Assembly: GCF_947492815.1 (NCBI RefSeq)
Contig: NZ_CANLOB010000006.1
Location: 62,001 to 126,000 of the forward strand
DNA from: an uncultured Dokdonia sp.
Lineage (GTDB): Bacteria > Bacteroidota > Bacteroidia > Flavobacteriales > Flavobacteriaceae
Direction of reading: 5' to 3'
Length of the DNA stretch: 64,000 nt
Shown here in pieces: positions 54,066-63,131 of the stretch. Within the stretch, counting starts at the first letter, position 1. Each line of letters opens with the position of its first letter. The notes below the pieces were generated by a model. That model had not been told where the DNA came from. It saw only the letters and a list, made by a program, of their open reading frames with translations, and did not search any database. Made by a program: the position numbers and the translations under genes.

Positions 54066-54569
54066 ATGAACACCAAAGAAAACCTCATCAAAACCTTAGA
54101 CCTCCTTCCCCATCCAGAAGGTGGATATTATAAAGAAGTGTATCGAAGTGAAGGAAGTATACCTGCAAATGCACTTCCTGATGTTTATGGCAGTGATCGA
54201 AATTATGCGACGAGTATTTACTTTTTATTGACCTCCGATAGTTTTTCTGCTTTTCATAAAATCAATCAAGATGAGATTTGGCATTTTTATGACGGCGCTC
54301 CAATACGATTACATATCATTTCTAAAGAAGGGAACTATACTTATCATATTATTGGACGTGATATCATCTTAGGGCAAGTACCGCAACTTGTGGTACAAGG
54401 AGGTGATTGGTTTGCAGCCGAAGTGGTGGGCGATAACACCTATGCTTTTGTAGGGTGTACCGTGGCACCAGGTTTTGATTTTAAAGATTTTGTCTTACCA
54501 AGCAGAAAGGAATTAATAGATTTGTTTCCTGAACATAAAGCTGTGATAACACAACTAACTCGTTTGTAA
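54066..54569 (+). CDS. Cupin domain protein (DUF985)
   Basis: 167 residues. The family opening LDLLPHPEGGYYKEVYRS and the cupin strands SAFHKINQDEIWHFYDGAP and LVVQGGDWFAAEV are intact, including the His/Glu metal ligands. The biochemical role of DUF985 proteins is not settled. It lies in a chain of closely spaced small genes (53282-56263). Confidence 0.88.
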   Translation: MNTKENLIKTLDLLPHPEGGYYKEVYRSEGSIPANALPDVYGSDRNYATSIYFLLTSDSFSAFHKINQDEIWHFYDGAPIRLHIISKEGNYTYHIIGRDIILGQVPQLVVQGGDWFAAEVVGDNTYAFVGCTVAPGFDFKDFVLPSRKELIDLFPEHKAVITQLTRL

Positions 54570-54577
54570 ATACACTT

Positions 54578-54961
54578 ATGAAACCTGCATTAAAATATAT
54601 AGAATTAAAAAGTGATTATAACGATAATGGCTTAGCATGGATAGGTATGGTTGAATTTTCAAAATCTGGACGTACCGTCTATTTTAACGGGAAAGCTTTA
54701 AAAAACTCAGGGGCTCAAGGAATTGCAGGAAATTATTATGATCTTGAAACTGGCGATGAATACTGGATTTCTGGAGTTAAAAAAGATGGAACAGATAGGC
54801 ACTATGCTGGTGTAGGAAAAGTCATGATCGATAGAGACGTTGTTTCTCTTTACTTGAGTCAAGTAAACTTTAGCTCATTAAATAAAAATCGATTTGAATT
54901 AGTTGATATTTTACCTACAGATAAACAGAAGTTTTCTAAAATAGAAAATGACAAATTATAA
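54578..54961 (+). CDS. Conserved hypothetical protein
   Basis: 127 residues. WIGMVEFSKSGRTVYFNGKA, GIAGNYYDLETGDEYWISGVKKDGTDRHYAG read as a compact beta-rich fold that I have seen in many bacteria without function. No signal peptide. It is 8 bp after the cupin gene and 11 bp before the next. Confidence 0.72.
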   Translation: MKPALKYIELKSDYNDNGLAWIGMVEFSKSGRTVYFNGKALKNSGAQGIAGNYYDLETGDEYWISGVKKDGTDRHYAGVGKVMIDRDVVSLYLSQVNFSSLNKNRFELVDILPTDKQKFSKIENDKL

Positions 54962-54972
54962 TAGAAGATCAA

Positions 54973-55239
54973 ATGAAATTTCTAGCCTACAGAATATACC
55001 CTGAACCAAAGGGGACAACGTATTATTCTTCAGATTTAGATACAGAACAAAAAGTCATTGAGTTATTTGATTATTGTCAAATTTTAGAAGCTATTATTAC
55101 CAAAGAAAGATGGCTTTTTTTAATGGACACTTTTGGGTTAAAAAAGCTATTCGAATTGAATAATATAAGCGGATGGCAAGATTGTGATACTATTTCTGAA
55201 TATAAATTATATATTGAAGGAGAAATACAACATAAATAA
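54973..55239 (+). CDS. Small hypothetical protein
   Basis: 88 residues, acidic and aromatic-rich (RIYPEPKGTTYYSSDLDTEQ, WLFLMDTFGLKKLFELNN). No motif. It fits the operon-like spacing and ends 22 bp before the thioredoxin-like gene. Confidence 0.58.
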   Translation: MKFLAYRIYPEPKGTTYYSSDLDTEQKVIELFDYCQILEAIITKERWLFLMDTFGLKKLFELNNISGWQDCDTISEYKLYIEGEIQHK

Positions 55240-55261
55240 AAAGTCCCGTAACGTAATACCT

Positions 55262-55735
55262 ATGAAAAAAACAATATTCCTTTATACGCTTATTCTAACC
55301 ACTGTTACATTCTTTTCGTTTACAACAATAACTGATACAAAAGCACCCAAAGTAGCAACTATCAATTATTATGAGCAAGATTTACAACTTAAAGAGTTAA
55401 TTACAAGTATAGAAAAACAAGACAAAGTAGCTATTATTTACTTCTATGCTGATTGGTGTGGCCCATGCAAACGGTTTAAAAAGAGCTTTAAAAGTAACTT
55501 GGTAAAAGAAGCATTAGCAAATGCTGTTTTCATTAAAATAAATGTAGATGAAGATGTAGAAAAACAAGGTGTTCATGCAAATTACGGTATCAATGTAATC
55601 CCTACATTTATAAAAACCAATCCAAATGCAGACGTCATTGCAGAAATCACCAGTGATGAATGGGATGAAGATATTCCTGAAAACATCTCTAAGGTGATGA
55701 ACTCTTTTATTAATACAGATACGTATCATAAATAA
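55262..55735 (+). CDS. Exported thioredoxin-like protein
   Basis: 157 residues from the ATG at 55262, which begins a signal peptide (MKKTIFLYTLILTTVTFFSF). The thioredoxin fold has IIYFYADWCGPCKRFKKSF with the CGPC redox pair, NVDEDVEKQGVHANYGINVIPTFI and the cis-Pro in IPTF. It probably reduces or isomerises disulfides in the periplasm. An in-frame upstream ATG (55184) lies inside the preceding gene and is rejected. Confidence 0.9.
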   Translation: MKKTIFLYTLILTTVTFFSFTTITDTKAPKVATINYYEQDLQLKELITSIEKQDKVAIIYFYADWCGPCKRFKKSFKSNLVKEALANAVFIKINVDEDVEKQGVHANYGINVIPTFIKTNPNADVIAEITSDEWDEDIPENISKVMNSFINTDTYHK

Positions 55736-55741
55736 AATACT

Positions 55742-56263
55742 ATGAGTTACTTTATGGTCGATATAGAGAGTGATGGTCCTATCCCAGGAGATTACTCTAT
55801 GATTAGTCTAGGTGCTGTTCTCGTTGATGAAAAACTAGATAGAACTTTCTATGGAGAACTAAAGCCTATATCTGAAAACTACGATCCAAAAGCCTTAGCC
55901 ATTTCTGGTTTTTCAAGAGAAAAAACACAAACTTTTGATGATCCAAAAACGATAATGCTCAACTTCAAAAACTGGATTGAAGAAAATTCTAAAGGACGTC
56001 CTATTTTTATAAGTGATAACAATGGTTTTGACTGGATGTTTGTGTGTTGGTATTTCCATCACTTTATACAAGAAAATCCTTTTGGATATTCCTCCCGAAG
56101 AATCTCTGATCTCTATTGCGGTTTAGAAAAAGACACTTTTGCAAAATGGAAACATTTGCGTAAAACTTTTCATACACATAACCCTGTAGATGATGCCATG
56201 GGAAATGCTGAAGTATTAGTACTTATGAAAAATGAAATGGGATTAAAGATTAGTTTGAAATAA
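55742..56263 (+). CDS. DEDDh 3'-5' exonuclease (Rv2179c-like)
   Basis: 173 residues. Asp/Glu in FMVDIESDGPIPGDYSMISLG, ISDNNGFDWMFV (third Asp) and HNPVDDAMGNAEV (His and Asp) make the complete DEDDh set. The short size and sequence fit the Rv2179c-type RNase family. It is 6 bp after the thioredoxin-like gene. Confidence 0.85.
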   Translation: MSYFMVDIESDGPIPGDYSMISLGAVLVDEKLDRTFYGELKPISENYDPKALAISGFSREKTQTFDDPKTIMLNFKNWIEENSKGRPIFISDNNGFDWMFVCWYFHHFIQENPFGYSSRRISDLYCGLEKDTFAKWKHLRKTFHTHNPVDDAMGNAEVLVLMKNEMGLKISLK

Positions 56264-56267
56264 ATAG

Positions 56268-56684
56268 GCTATCATAAATTTAGAATTAGAAATAGAAACA
56301 ATTTTTAGTGAACATCTAAGTTATCATGATTTTGATATAGCTATCGCATTAATCCAAAAGTTGATTACAAAAAATAATCAACTTGAAATATTCCAAATTC
56401 TTTGGAATAAGTCTATAAGTGCTCAAGATCAAAATAAACATGTCTATTTATCAGCACTTACATTATATAAATTAAACATTAATTGTCCATTAAGCCTCAA
56501 AAGTTCGATTCATCAAATTACTGAAAGTGAATGGGACATAAGCATAGAAGAAGTTCCTTGGTATTTAGTCAATCAGTTTTCAAAAGAAGCAATCATAGCG
56601 CTCCTAAAAAAAATTGATTTTAAAACTCAAGATCAAAAAATAAAACTCCAGACAATAGCGTATTGGGTAAAATTATCAAAATGA
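56268..56684 (+). CDS. Hypothetical protein without canonical start codon
   Basis: The frame is open from 56268 and looks coding from its first codons (AIINLELEIETIFSEHLSYH), but no ATG, GTG or TTG occurs before the TTG at 56361, which would give 107 residues. ATC or ATA at 56271-56276 may serve as a non-standard start, or the start was lost by mutation. The C-terminus overlaps the next gene by ATGA. Helical, soluble, family unknown. Confidence 0.5.
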   Translation, partial: AIINLELEIETIFSEHLSYHDFDIAIALIQKLITKNNQLEIFQILWNKSISAQDQNKHVYLSALTLYKLNINCPLSLKSSIHQITESEWDISIEEVPWYLVNQFSKEAIIALLKKIDFKTQDQKIKLQTIAYWVKLSK

Positions 56685-57034
56685 GATTAAACCTTCTTGT
56701 CATTAGAACACAAAACCCTGAAGCATTAAAATCACAATACGAATTATTAGGTATGAATTTCGAATATCACAAACATGAGAAAGGTCCTTACCATTATGCT
56801 TGTGAAACAAACGGATTTGTTTTTGAAATATATCCATTTACAAAGTCAATGAAAGAAGCTGACGCATCACTTAGACTCGGGTTTGATATCAAAAATTTAT
56901 TTCAAACTATAGAGATACTTAAGAATACAAACTGGCAAATACTATCTGAGGTACAAGAAACACCTTGGGGACCTAAGGCTATCGTACAAGATTTAGATGG
57001 TAGGAAAGTAGAATTAAAAAATCATATCCTATAA
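56681..57034 (+). CDS. VOC-like (glyoxalase/bleomycin resistance superfamily) protein
   Basis: 117 residues from the ATG at 56681. RLNLLVIRTQNPEALKSQYELLG, FVFEIYPF and TPWGPKAIVQDLDGRKVELKNH fit one VOC module. It overlaps the preceding gene (ATGA). Metal ligands are incomplete (one Glu, one His), so a binding role is as likely as catalysis. The 135 bp behind it hold no gene. Confidence 0.75.
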   Translation: MRLNLLVIRTQNPEALKSQYELLGMNFEYHKHEKGPYHYACETNGFVFEIYPFTKSMKEADASLRLGFDIKNLFQTIEILKNTNWQILSEVQETPWGPKAIVQDLDGRKVELKNHIL

Positions 57035-57169
57035 ATACATCTAATATTCCCTCATATACATAGTATCTAATAAATAAAGAATTTTCTTTTTTCTAAAGAT
57101 TATCAAATAGATACTGAAATACCTGTACCTTTACCGACTGATAACCTCTGCAACATTATTACCTACACT

Positions 57170-57511
57170 ATGGATAAAAATGAGTTTTTAGAAAAGCATA
57201 TCTTCACTGACCTTCAAAAGATACATCAAGAATCAGATGCCGATACTATACATTATTTTTCAGAAGCAGACTTTGCAGTTATCCTTGAGCGAATTGAGCA
57301 TTTTGGAATTGGTATCTATGGCATTGAACCTTGGTTTAATGGTGAATTCTATGGTGTAAAAACCAATGAAGATTACAGAAAAAAAGCAACAGATCCTAAA
57401 TGGTATAAAAGAGCTTTTTTTGAATTTAAAAAACAGCAAGCTAATTTACAGTATGCTGCTACTTATAGAATTTCAGATAAACTACTAGCTAAAGCAACAA
57501 TAAACTCTTAA
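57170..57511 (+). CDS. Hypothetical protein
   Basis: A 113-residue soluble protein, rich in aromatic and charged residues (RIEHFGIGIYGIEPWFNGEFYGVKTNEDY). No family recognised. It is followed 17 bp later by a strong terminator. Confidence 0.65.
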   Translation: MDKNEFLEKHIFTDLQKIHQESDADTIHYFSEADFAVILERIEHFGIGIYGIEPWFNGEFYGVKTNEDYRKKATDPKWYKRAFFEFKKQQANLQYAATYRISDKLLAKATINS

Positions 57512-57527
57512 GTATTTTAATATCAAA

Positions 57528-57560
57528 AAAACCTATTACTCATAATGAATAATAGGCTTT
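57528..57560 (+). terminator. Intrinsic terminator
   Basis: CCTATTACTCAT / ATGAATAATAGG (one mismatch) with A-run before and CTTTT after. The next 130 bp hold CCTCGCGGGCTTGTCCAGAG, an oddly GC-rich block of unknown origin. Confidence 0.75.
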
Positions 57561-57689
57561 TAAATAATCTTTATTGGCACCGCCAAAGGGTATAATACTC
57601 CGAGACTAGCTATAAATTAAAATTTAGTATTGTATAAATGCCTCGCGGGCTTGTCCAGAGGTAGTTTACTAGATATTGTTGCAATACAA

Positions 57690-58091
57690 TTATTTCTTTC
57701 TTATAATTAGATATTTTCTTTCTAGATTACTTTCAATTTCTTCCAAAAAAATAGTGTAATCCTTAGAAACATGTATTGTAATCTCATCTTTCACTTCAAA
57801 ATCTCCATTATTCATTTTAAGTAGTATCGCTTCTCTACTTATCATGTTAATTAACGGACTTCTTGAAATTTTAATACTATCATTGTTTTCAAAAGTAACA
57901 GCAGTCAATAAATCAAAATTCTTTCCTTGTTCAGTTACTTTTTCTAAAAGTAAATATTCTCCTTTCTCTAGGAATACCTTCTCATAACTACTATCTCCAA
58001 ACTCATTAACGACTATTAATGAATCAGAAAACATAGAACAGCTTTCTAATAAAAGCATTGTACTTAAAAGTAAAATAGATTTTTTAAACAT
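57690..58091 (-). CDS. Hypothetical lipoprotein
   Basis: 133 residues. The signal MFKKSILLLSTMLLLESC has a lipobox-type end (LLESC). The mature part is small, acidic and beta-rich (KVFLEKGEYLLLEKVTEQ). No family recognised. Alone on the minus strand, 73 bp after the DinB-like gene. Confidence 0.65.
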   Translation of the reverse strand: MFKKSILLLSTMLLLESCSMFSDSLIVVNEFGDSSYEKVFLEKGEYLLLEKVTEQGKNFDLLTAVTFENNDSIKISRSPLINMISREAILLKMNNGDFEVKDEITIHVSKDYTIFLEEIESNLERKYLIIRKK

Positions 58092-58164
58092 AAAATGCCC
58101 ATATCATAATAGCGTCAAAAACTCTTAGTATTCCCTACTATTTATAATTTGATTAGAATTTTAA

Positions 58165-58695
58165 TTACGTCCACCCTTCTCTCTTTACAAGATTTGCTAT
58201 GTGCATATAGTGATGCATTCCATGCCAGGCATATTGCCCTACATTTTGACGTAAAGAAATTGTTTTATTACCATCAGGATGTATAAACGTACGTTCTAAC
58301 TGTTCATCACTTAAACTACGTAACAAACGTACTAATTTATAGTGTACTGCTTCGAGGTGTCGTAAAGACCATTCGACGGGCATTCCATCAAGATCTGGAA
58401 GGTTGGTCCATTCTTTTTCTAAATACGGCTTAATGGTTGGGTTATCTTCGGTAAGTGCCCATTTAAAACGAATATAACTATGGTGATGACTATCTGCCAC
58501 ATGATGTACTACTTGTCGTACAGTCCATCCTTCTGGACGATAGGGTGTGTCTAATTGTTCATCTTTCATTTCGCTTACCATATCACGCAATTGTGCTGGC
58601 AATACTTCTAGAATAGTAATCCATTCCTTTAATTTCTCATCAGAAATGGTATCTGGTGGCGTAAATGTGCCTATTGGGTATTTGAGTGCTTCCAT
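58165..58695 (-). CDS. DinB/YfiT-type putative metal-dependent transferase
   Basis: 176 residues. A four-helix DinB fold with three metal-binding His blocks: VRQVVHHVADSHHHSYIRFK and YAWHGMHHYMHIANL. YfiT relatives (BstA) transfer bacillithiol; others are uncharacterised hydrolases. YPIGTFTPPD at the N-terminus is typical of the YfiT subgroup. A terminator lies between it and the upstream PPIase gene. Confidence 0.87.
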   Translation of the reverse strand: MEALKYPIGTFTPPDTISDEKLKEWITILEVLPAQLRDMVSEMKDEQLDTPYRPEGWTVRQVVHHVADSHHHSYIRFKWALTEDNPTIKPYLEKEWTNLPDLDGMPVEWSLRHLEAVHYKLVRLLRSLSDEQLERTFIHPDGNKTISLRQNVGQYAWHGMHHYMHIANLVKREGWT

Positions 58696-58710
58696 ACCCT
58701 AAAAATAGAA

Positions 58711-58736
58711 AAAGTGCCTATGGTAATAGGCACTTT
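58711..58736 (-). terminator. Terminator of the PPIase gene
   Basis: AAAGTGCCTA / TAGGCACTTT, a perfect 10-bp stem with 6-nt loop, followed on the minus strand by TTTCTATTTTT. It lies 15 bp before the DinB-like ATG. Confidence 0.75.
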
Positions 58737-58794
58737 CTTATGAGTAGTTATTCACAGTTTATACAACTAATGAATAGGTATTCTTTATTTTCTT

Positions 58795-58866
58795 TATACG
58801 CTTTCGCGAAAGCGAACTTGTGAAATTCACCACCATTAGAATAGCAAAGCGCTAAAGCATATATAA
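58795..58866. repeat. Palindromic repeat, single copy
   Basis: TATACGCTTTCGCGAAAGCG then AACTTGTGAAATTCACCACC, AGCAAAGCGCTAAAGCATATA. Same family as 46267-46357; it abuts the PPIase stop codon. Confidence 0.75.
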
Positions 58867-58867
58867 C

Positions 58868-59800
58868 TTATTTTACAGCAACCAGTTCTACATCAAAAAC
58901 TAGCGTAGCATCTGGAGGAATCACACCACCAGCACCACGGCTACCATATCCAAGATCTGAAGGAATTATTAAACGCGCTTTATCGCCTACACTTAATAAC
59001 ATGATTCCTTCATCCCATCCTGCAATAACTTGTCCTTGGCCGATTGGAAAATCAATAGGTGCGTTACGTTTATACGAGCTATCAAAGACAGTTCCATCAG
59101 GAAGTTGCCCTTTATAATGTACCGAAACAATTTGTCCAGCAGTTGGTTTTGCACCATCTCCATTTTGAATTATTTTATATCTCAGACCACTTTCGGTTTT
59201 ATCAAATCCAGCTGCAATCTTATCTAATTGCGCTTCTTGAGCTGCTTTTGCTTCAGCAATTCTTCTTTCTCTAGCACCTTCAAACGTTCTAAAAGCTTCG
59301 ATAGCATTCCATGCTTCAGCATCAGCTCCTTGACGTACAATAGCAACAGTATCCATAGTATCTCCCTGTGCAATCGCATCGACCACATCTTGTCCTTCTA
59401 TAACAGATCCAAAAACAGTATGTTTACCATCTAACCATGGTGTCGCTACATGCGTAATAAAAAACTGACTTCCATTGGTACCAGGTCCCGCATTGGCCAT
59501 ACTCAATTTACCTGGCGCATCATGAACAAGGTCTGGATGAATCTCATCATCAAACTGATATCCAGGGCTTCCTGTACCTGATCCTTGAGGGCATCCTCCT
59601 TGAACCATAAAATCAGGAATTACTCTGTGAAATTTTAATCCGTCGTAATAAGGAGTTCCTTGTGGCTTAGCGCCATTCTCCATATTTCCTTCTACTAGCG
59701 CTACAAAATTACCTACTGTTCCAGGTGTTTTTTCATGCTCTAGTTGTACTAATATCTCGCCTTTTGGCGTACTAAATTTTGCGTAAATACCGTCTTGCAT
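58868..59800 (-). CDS. Peptidyl-prolyl isomerase, cyclophilin-FKBP fusion
   Basis: 310 residues with two unrelated PPIase folds. The N-terminal cyclophilin (about 5-160) has [13 protein letters not shown] and [11 protein letters not shown] helical, charged linker (165-198) follows, then an FKBP domain (about 203-310) with [19 protein letters not shown] and [20 protein letters not shown]. Both active sites look intact. No signal peptide, so cytoplasmic. Confidence 0.92.
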   Translation of the reverse strand: MQDGIYAKFSTPKGEILVQLEHEKTPGTVGNFVALVEGNMENGAKPQGTPYYDGLKFHRVIPDFMVQGGCPQGSGTGSPGYQFDDEIHPDLVHDAPGKLSMANAGPGTNGSQFFITHVATPWLDGKHTVFGSVIEGQDVVDAIAQGDTMDTVAIVRQGADAEAWNAIEAFRTFEGARERRIAEAKAAQEAQLDKIAAGFDKTESGLRYKIIQNGDGAKPTAGQIVSVHYKGQLPDGTVFDSSYKRNAPIDFPIGQGQVIAGWDEGIMLLSVGDKARLIIPSDLGYGSRGAGGVIPPDATLVFDVELVAVK

Positions 59801-59857
59801 TCCTTCATTTTTTTATTGAGGTGCAAAGATAGTTATATCCTAATGAAGGGTAAAGTA

Positions 59858-61237
59858 TTAGCCTTTAGATTTTTTGAAACTACTGAAGTATTTTTTTGCT
59901 TCTTTCATCACTCTAGGTGCCATATATATGGTAGCAAACATGGTAGGAATAGCCATTAATGCAAATACACCATCTATCAGGTTAATCATCATATCTAGTG
60001 TGGTCGTTGCGCCTAGCATAATACTCGCCACATAAAATATATTATAATATTTCTTGTTTTTGGCACCTGCTAAGAAACTTAAACTCTTTGATCCATAATA
60101 GGAATACGAGAATAATGACGAGATACTAAACACCGCAATACAAATTAATAAAATATACTTTCCTGCGCTTGGGATTGCTTTCGCGAAAGCGGTTGCCGTA
60201 AGGCTTACACCACTTGCTCCTGTATTTTCCCATACACCTGTTACCAAAATAGCCAGTGCTGTAAGTGTACAAACAATAAGCGTATCAATAGCAGGTCCCA
60301 ACATCGCAACAAGCCCCTCACGTATAGGCTGTGCTGTTTTTGCAGCTCCATGTGCCATAGGTGCAGTACCAATACCCGCCTCGTTAGAAAAGGCGCCTCG
60401 TTTAATACCTAGTACAATCAATGCTCCTAATATTCCTCCATACAATGGTTCTCCTTTGTATAATGTTGCTGAAAATGCGTCGGTAAGAATCAATTTAAAG
60501 TATTCTGGAACAACTTCTATATGAACAATAAGAATATACATCACAGCCATAAAATACAGTACCACCATAGAAGGTACTAATCGAGAAGCCGTTTTACTAA
60601 TACGATTCAATCCTCCTAATACGACAAAACCAGTAATAAGGACTAATATGCCACCTATAATAAGATTTGTTTCAAGTCCTACTTTTACTCCCTGAGGCTT
60701 GAGTAATATATCATTAATTGCTTGAGTTAACTGGTTGACATTAAAAACAGGTAATGCTCCTATCAATGCAGCGACACTAAAGAAAACAGCCAGTGGTTTC
60801 CATACTTTCCCCATGCCTTCTGTAATAAAATACATAGGTCCTCCTTGAGCAACACCTTCACTATCGGTACCACGATACATTACCGCAAGTGTTCCTGTAA
60901 AGAATTTTGTTGCCATACCTACAACAGCACTCACCCACATCCAAAATACAGCGCCAGGCCCTCCTATCGCAATAGCCACAGCGACCCCTGCAATATTCCC
61001 CATTCCTACTGTAGCAGATAATGCAGTTGTTAATGCTTGAAAATGGCTAATCTCTCCAGGATCATCAGGATCATCATACTTTCCGCGTAATACTTGAATA
61101 GCATGTCCTAAATAGCGAAAAGGTAAAAAACGAGAATAAAACAATAAAAAAAGACCTCCGCCTATTAATAAAACTAGTAAAGGAATACCCCATACTGCTC
61201 CTGAAAAAGCTTTTATAATTGAGTCTAATTTTTCCAT
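59858..61237 (-). CDS. Sodium:alanine symporter family protein (AGCS)
   Basis: 459 residues, the usual family length. SHFQALTTALSATVGMGNIAGVAVAI, GGPMYFITEGMG and IKRGAFSNEAGIGTAPMAHGAA are the AGCS landmarks. About 9-11 membrane helices. A GCTTTCGCGAAAGC copy (60177-60190) encodes AFAKAIP between helices. It differs from the 32404 paralogue by lacking the signal peptide and acidic insert. Confidence 0.93.
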   Translation of the reverse strand: MEKLDSIIKAFSGAVWGIPLLVLLIGGGLFLLFYSRFLPFRYLGHAIQVLRGKYDDPDDPGEISHFQALTTALSATVGMGNIAGVAVAIAIGGPGAVFWMWVSAVVGMATKFFTGTLAVMYRGTDSEGVAQGGPMYFITEGMGKVWKPLAVFFSVAALIGALPVFNVNQLTQAINDILLKPQGVKVGLETNLIIGGILVLITGFVVLGGLNRISKTASRLVPSMVVLYFMAVMYILIVHIEVVPEYFKLILTDAFSATLYKGEPLYGGILGALIVLGIKRGAFSNEAGIGTAPMAHGAAKTAQPIREGLVAMLGPAIDTLIVCTLTALAILVTGVWENTGASGVSLTATAFAKAIPSAGKYILLICIAVFSISSLFSYSYYGSKSLSFLAGAKNKKYYNIFYVASIMLGATTTLDMMINLIDGVFALMAIPTMFATIYMAPRVMKEAKKYFSSFKKSKG

Positions 61238-61525
61238 AAATGATGCTCCATAAATTTGCTTAAATCTACAACTTATACCATTTAGAATGTAAAATTGGAT
61301 AAAAGAATTTGAATTATAATGTATTCAAATGAGATAGAAAATCAAATCATAGCCTTACTTACGGTTCTATTTTATATTGAAATACGTGTACTGAGCGAAG
61401 TTGAAGTATGAATAAAGCTGCAACAAATTATTCATCTTATTGTATGTTTTAATTGGTAGTACACCTCTTTTTTCGATAGATAAATTAATTGAACTATCTT
61501 CCGACTTTGTAAATTTAAAAACTAC

Positions 61526-62806
61526 ATGAAAAATCCTACCTGTGTTTTACGATTTAAAAGAAGTTTCACACTACTATCAATCTTACTATTATTCAGTAAT
61601 TTACACATATTAAAAGCACAAGAAGATGTTTCTAATATCACGATAGTTCCTGAACTTGTTTTTGGTACATCTGTAGCGTCTAATAAGACATTTCCAGAAC
61701 GAAATCCTCAAATACAAGCTGTTTTTAATATCCTATGGCATCATGAAAACAACACACAAGAATGGGCACAACGTCTTAAAAGATTACGTACAGGAATAAG
61801 TGTAGGGTATACCAATTTTGGAAATTCTGAAAGCCTTGGCGGTGCCTATAGTGTAGTGCCTTTTGTAGCGTTTAATGTGTTTAAAAAAGAACGCTTAACC
61901 ACTCAAATAGGTGTAGGTGTCTCTTACTTTACAAATGAGTTTGATTTTGATACCAACTTCTTTAATAGAGCTGTAAGTACAGATCTTACTTGGTCTTTTA
62001 AAGCGTTTATGCACTATAACTTTCTTCAAACAGAAACGATAAATTACAGAGTCGGTGCTGGTCTTTTTCATCATTCTAATGGCCATACACGGCTTCCTAA
62101 CCAAGGGTTTAATTCATTCTTATTAAGTCTTTCTGCTGAGTTGAAAAGTCCTAAGTATAAGAGTTACAAAGAAAATATCACAGAACAGCCTACACCAGAA
62201 AGAAACGTTCAAAACTATATTGCGATACGTGCAGGTATTGGACAAAATGTATTTAGTGATATTTCCATTTTTAATGATAAAAAAGAAGTCTACACCATTT
62301 CAGCAGAATATGGTAAGATATATAACAAAACTCTAAAAATTGGAGTGGGTGCTTTTTACAGAGTATACGAACATTATTATGATTATATAAGAGGGAATGA
62401 ATTCTTAGTTAGGGACGGAGAAGAATTTGTTTCTCTTAGAGACAATCCTTGGGATAATGCATCTAACTATGGGCTTTTTGCAAAAGGAGAACTCCTTTTA
62501 AATCATGTAGGTGTAGAACTACAATTGGGTGTTAATTTTCATAAACCTGCTTATGATATTGATTGGCGTATTAATGAAGGATGGGATTTTGCCCCTAGAG
62601 AAATTCCAGATGGATGGGTATTTGGAGAATTTGATTCTAAATTTAGAGCTAAAAAAGCCGTGAGTACGCGTGTAGGGTTAAAGTATTATTTAATAGGAAC
62701 TGATAAAGCGCCAAAACATAATCTATATGCAGGTGCCTTTATCAATGCAAATTTAGGACAAGCTGATTTTACAGAACTAGGCATAGGCTACGTAAGGTCA
62801 TTTTAA
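61526..62806 (+). CDS. PagL-like lipid A deacylase / acyloxyacyl hydrolase
   Basis: 426 residues. A signal peptide ends near residue 31 (LHILKAQ). An outer-membrane beta-barrel follows, with GLFHHSNGHTRLPNQGFNSF, the PagL active-site motif (His182 and Ser184, then a conserved Asn-x-Gly). PagL removes the 3-O acyl chain of lipid A. This protein is about twice the PagL size; the last 200 residues form a second barrel-like part. The 288 bp before it hold no gene. Confidence 0.82.
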   Translation: MKNPTCVLRFKRSFTLLSILLLFSNLHILKAQEDVSNITIVPELVFGTSVASNKTFPERNPQIQAVFNILWHHENNTQEWAQRLKRLRTGISVGYTNFGNSESLGGAYSVVPFVAFNVFKKERLTTQIGVGVSYFTNEFDFDTNFFNRAVSTDLTWSFKAFMHYNFLQTETINYRVGAGLFHHSNGHTRLPNQGFNSFLLSLSAELKSPKYKSYKENITEQPTPERNVQNYIAIRAGIGQNVFSDISIFNDKKEVYTISAEYGKIYNKTLKIGVGAFYRVYEHYYDYIRGNEFLVRDGEEFVSLRDNPWDNASNYGLFAKGELLLNHVGVELQLGVNFHKPAYDIDWRINEGWDFAPREIPDGWVFGEFDSKFRAKKAVSTRVGLKYYLIGTDKAPKHNLYAGAFINANLGQADFTELGIGYVRSF

Positions 62807-62807
62807 T

Positions 62808-62829
62808 AATACAGTCTAAAAACTGTATT
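62808..62829 (+). terminator. Terminator of the PagL-like gene
   Basis: AATACAGT-CTAAAA-ACTGTATT, an 8-bp perfect stem right after the stop codon, no long T-run. Confidence 0.55.
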
Positions 62830-62903
62830 AAATGTAGTTTCTAATACATCATTTTTAAATTCTTGAATAGTAGCTGTATTATCTACTCTAAAAAATTGTT
62901 CTA

Positions 62904-63128
62904 TTGTATGGGACCGCAACAGCTAACAACGGTGGTACTATTACTAACGGAACATGGGCACATATAAACAATGAGACCGAATTACTATTAAATTTTGGAA
63001 CCTCCTCACCATTAGATGAATTAGAAGACGATTGGGATATCATTTCTGTGACAGAAACCCAAGCAGAGCTTCAAGATGTGAGTGGCGGTAATGGGGGAAC
63101 TGATACATTGATATTAACAAGATTATAA
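62904..63128 (+). pseudogene. Truncated paralogue of the following lipoprotein gene
   Basis: 74 residues (from TTG) with no signal peptide. NNGGTITNGTWAHINNETEL, ELEDDWDIISVTETQAELQD and GGTDTLILTRL match the C-terminal half of the next gene (ATNGTNTLTGTWSI, DLNDDWDIMSITENRIELRD, GGIDVVVFERS). The N-terminal half is missing, so it is probably a broken duplicate. Confidence 0.65.
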
Positions 63129-63131
63129 ATT

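Noticed and set aside
32404..61237. The two AGCS symporter genes as a recent duplication
   Set aside because: They differ in length, N-terminus and many motif residues and lie far apart; ancient paralogues fit better.
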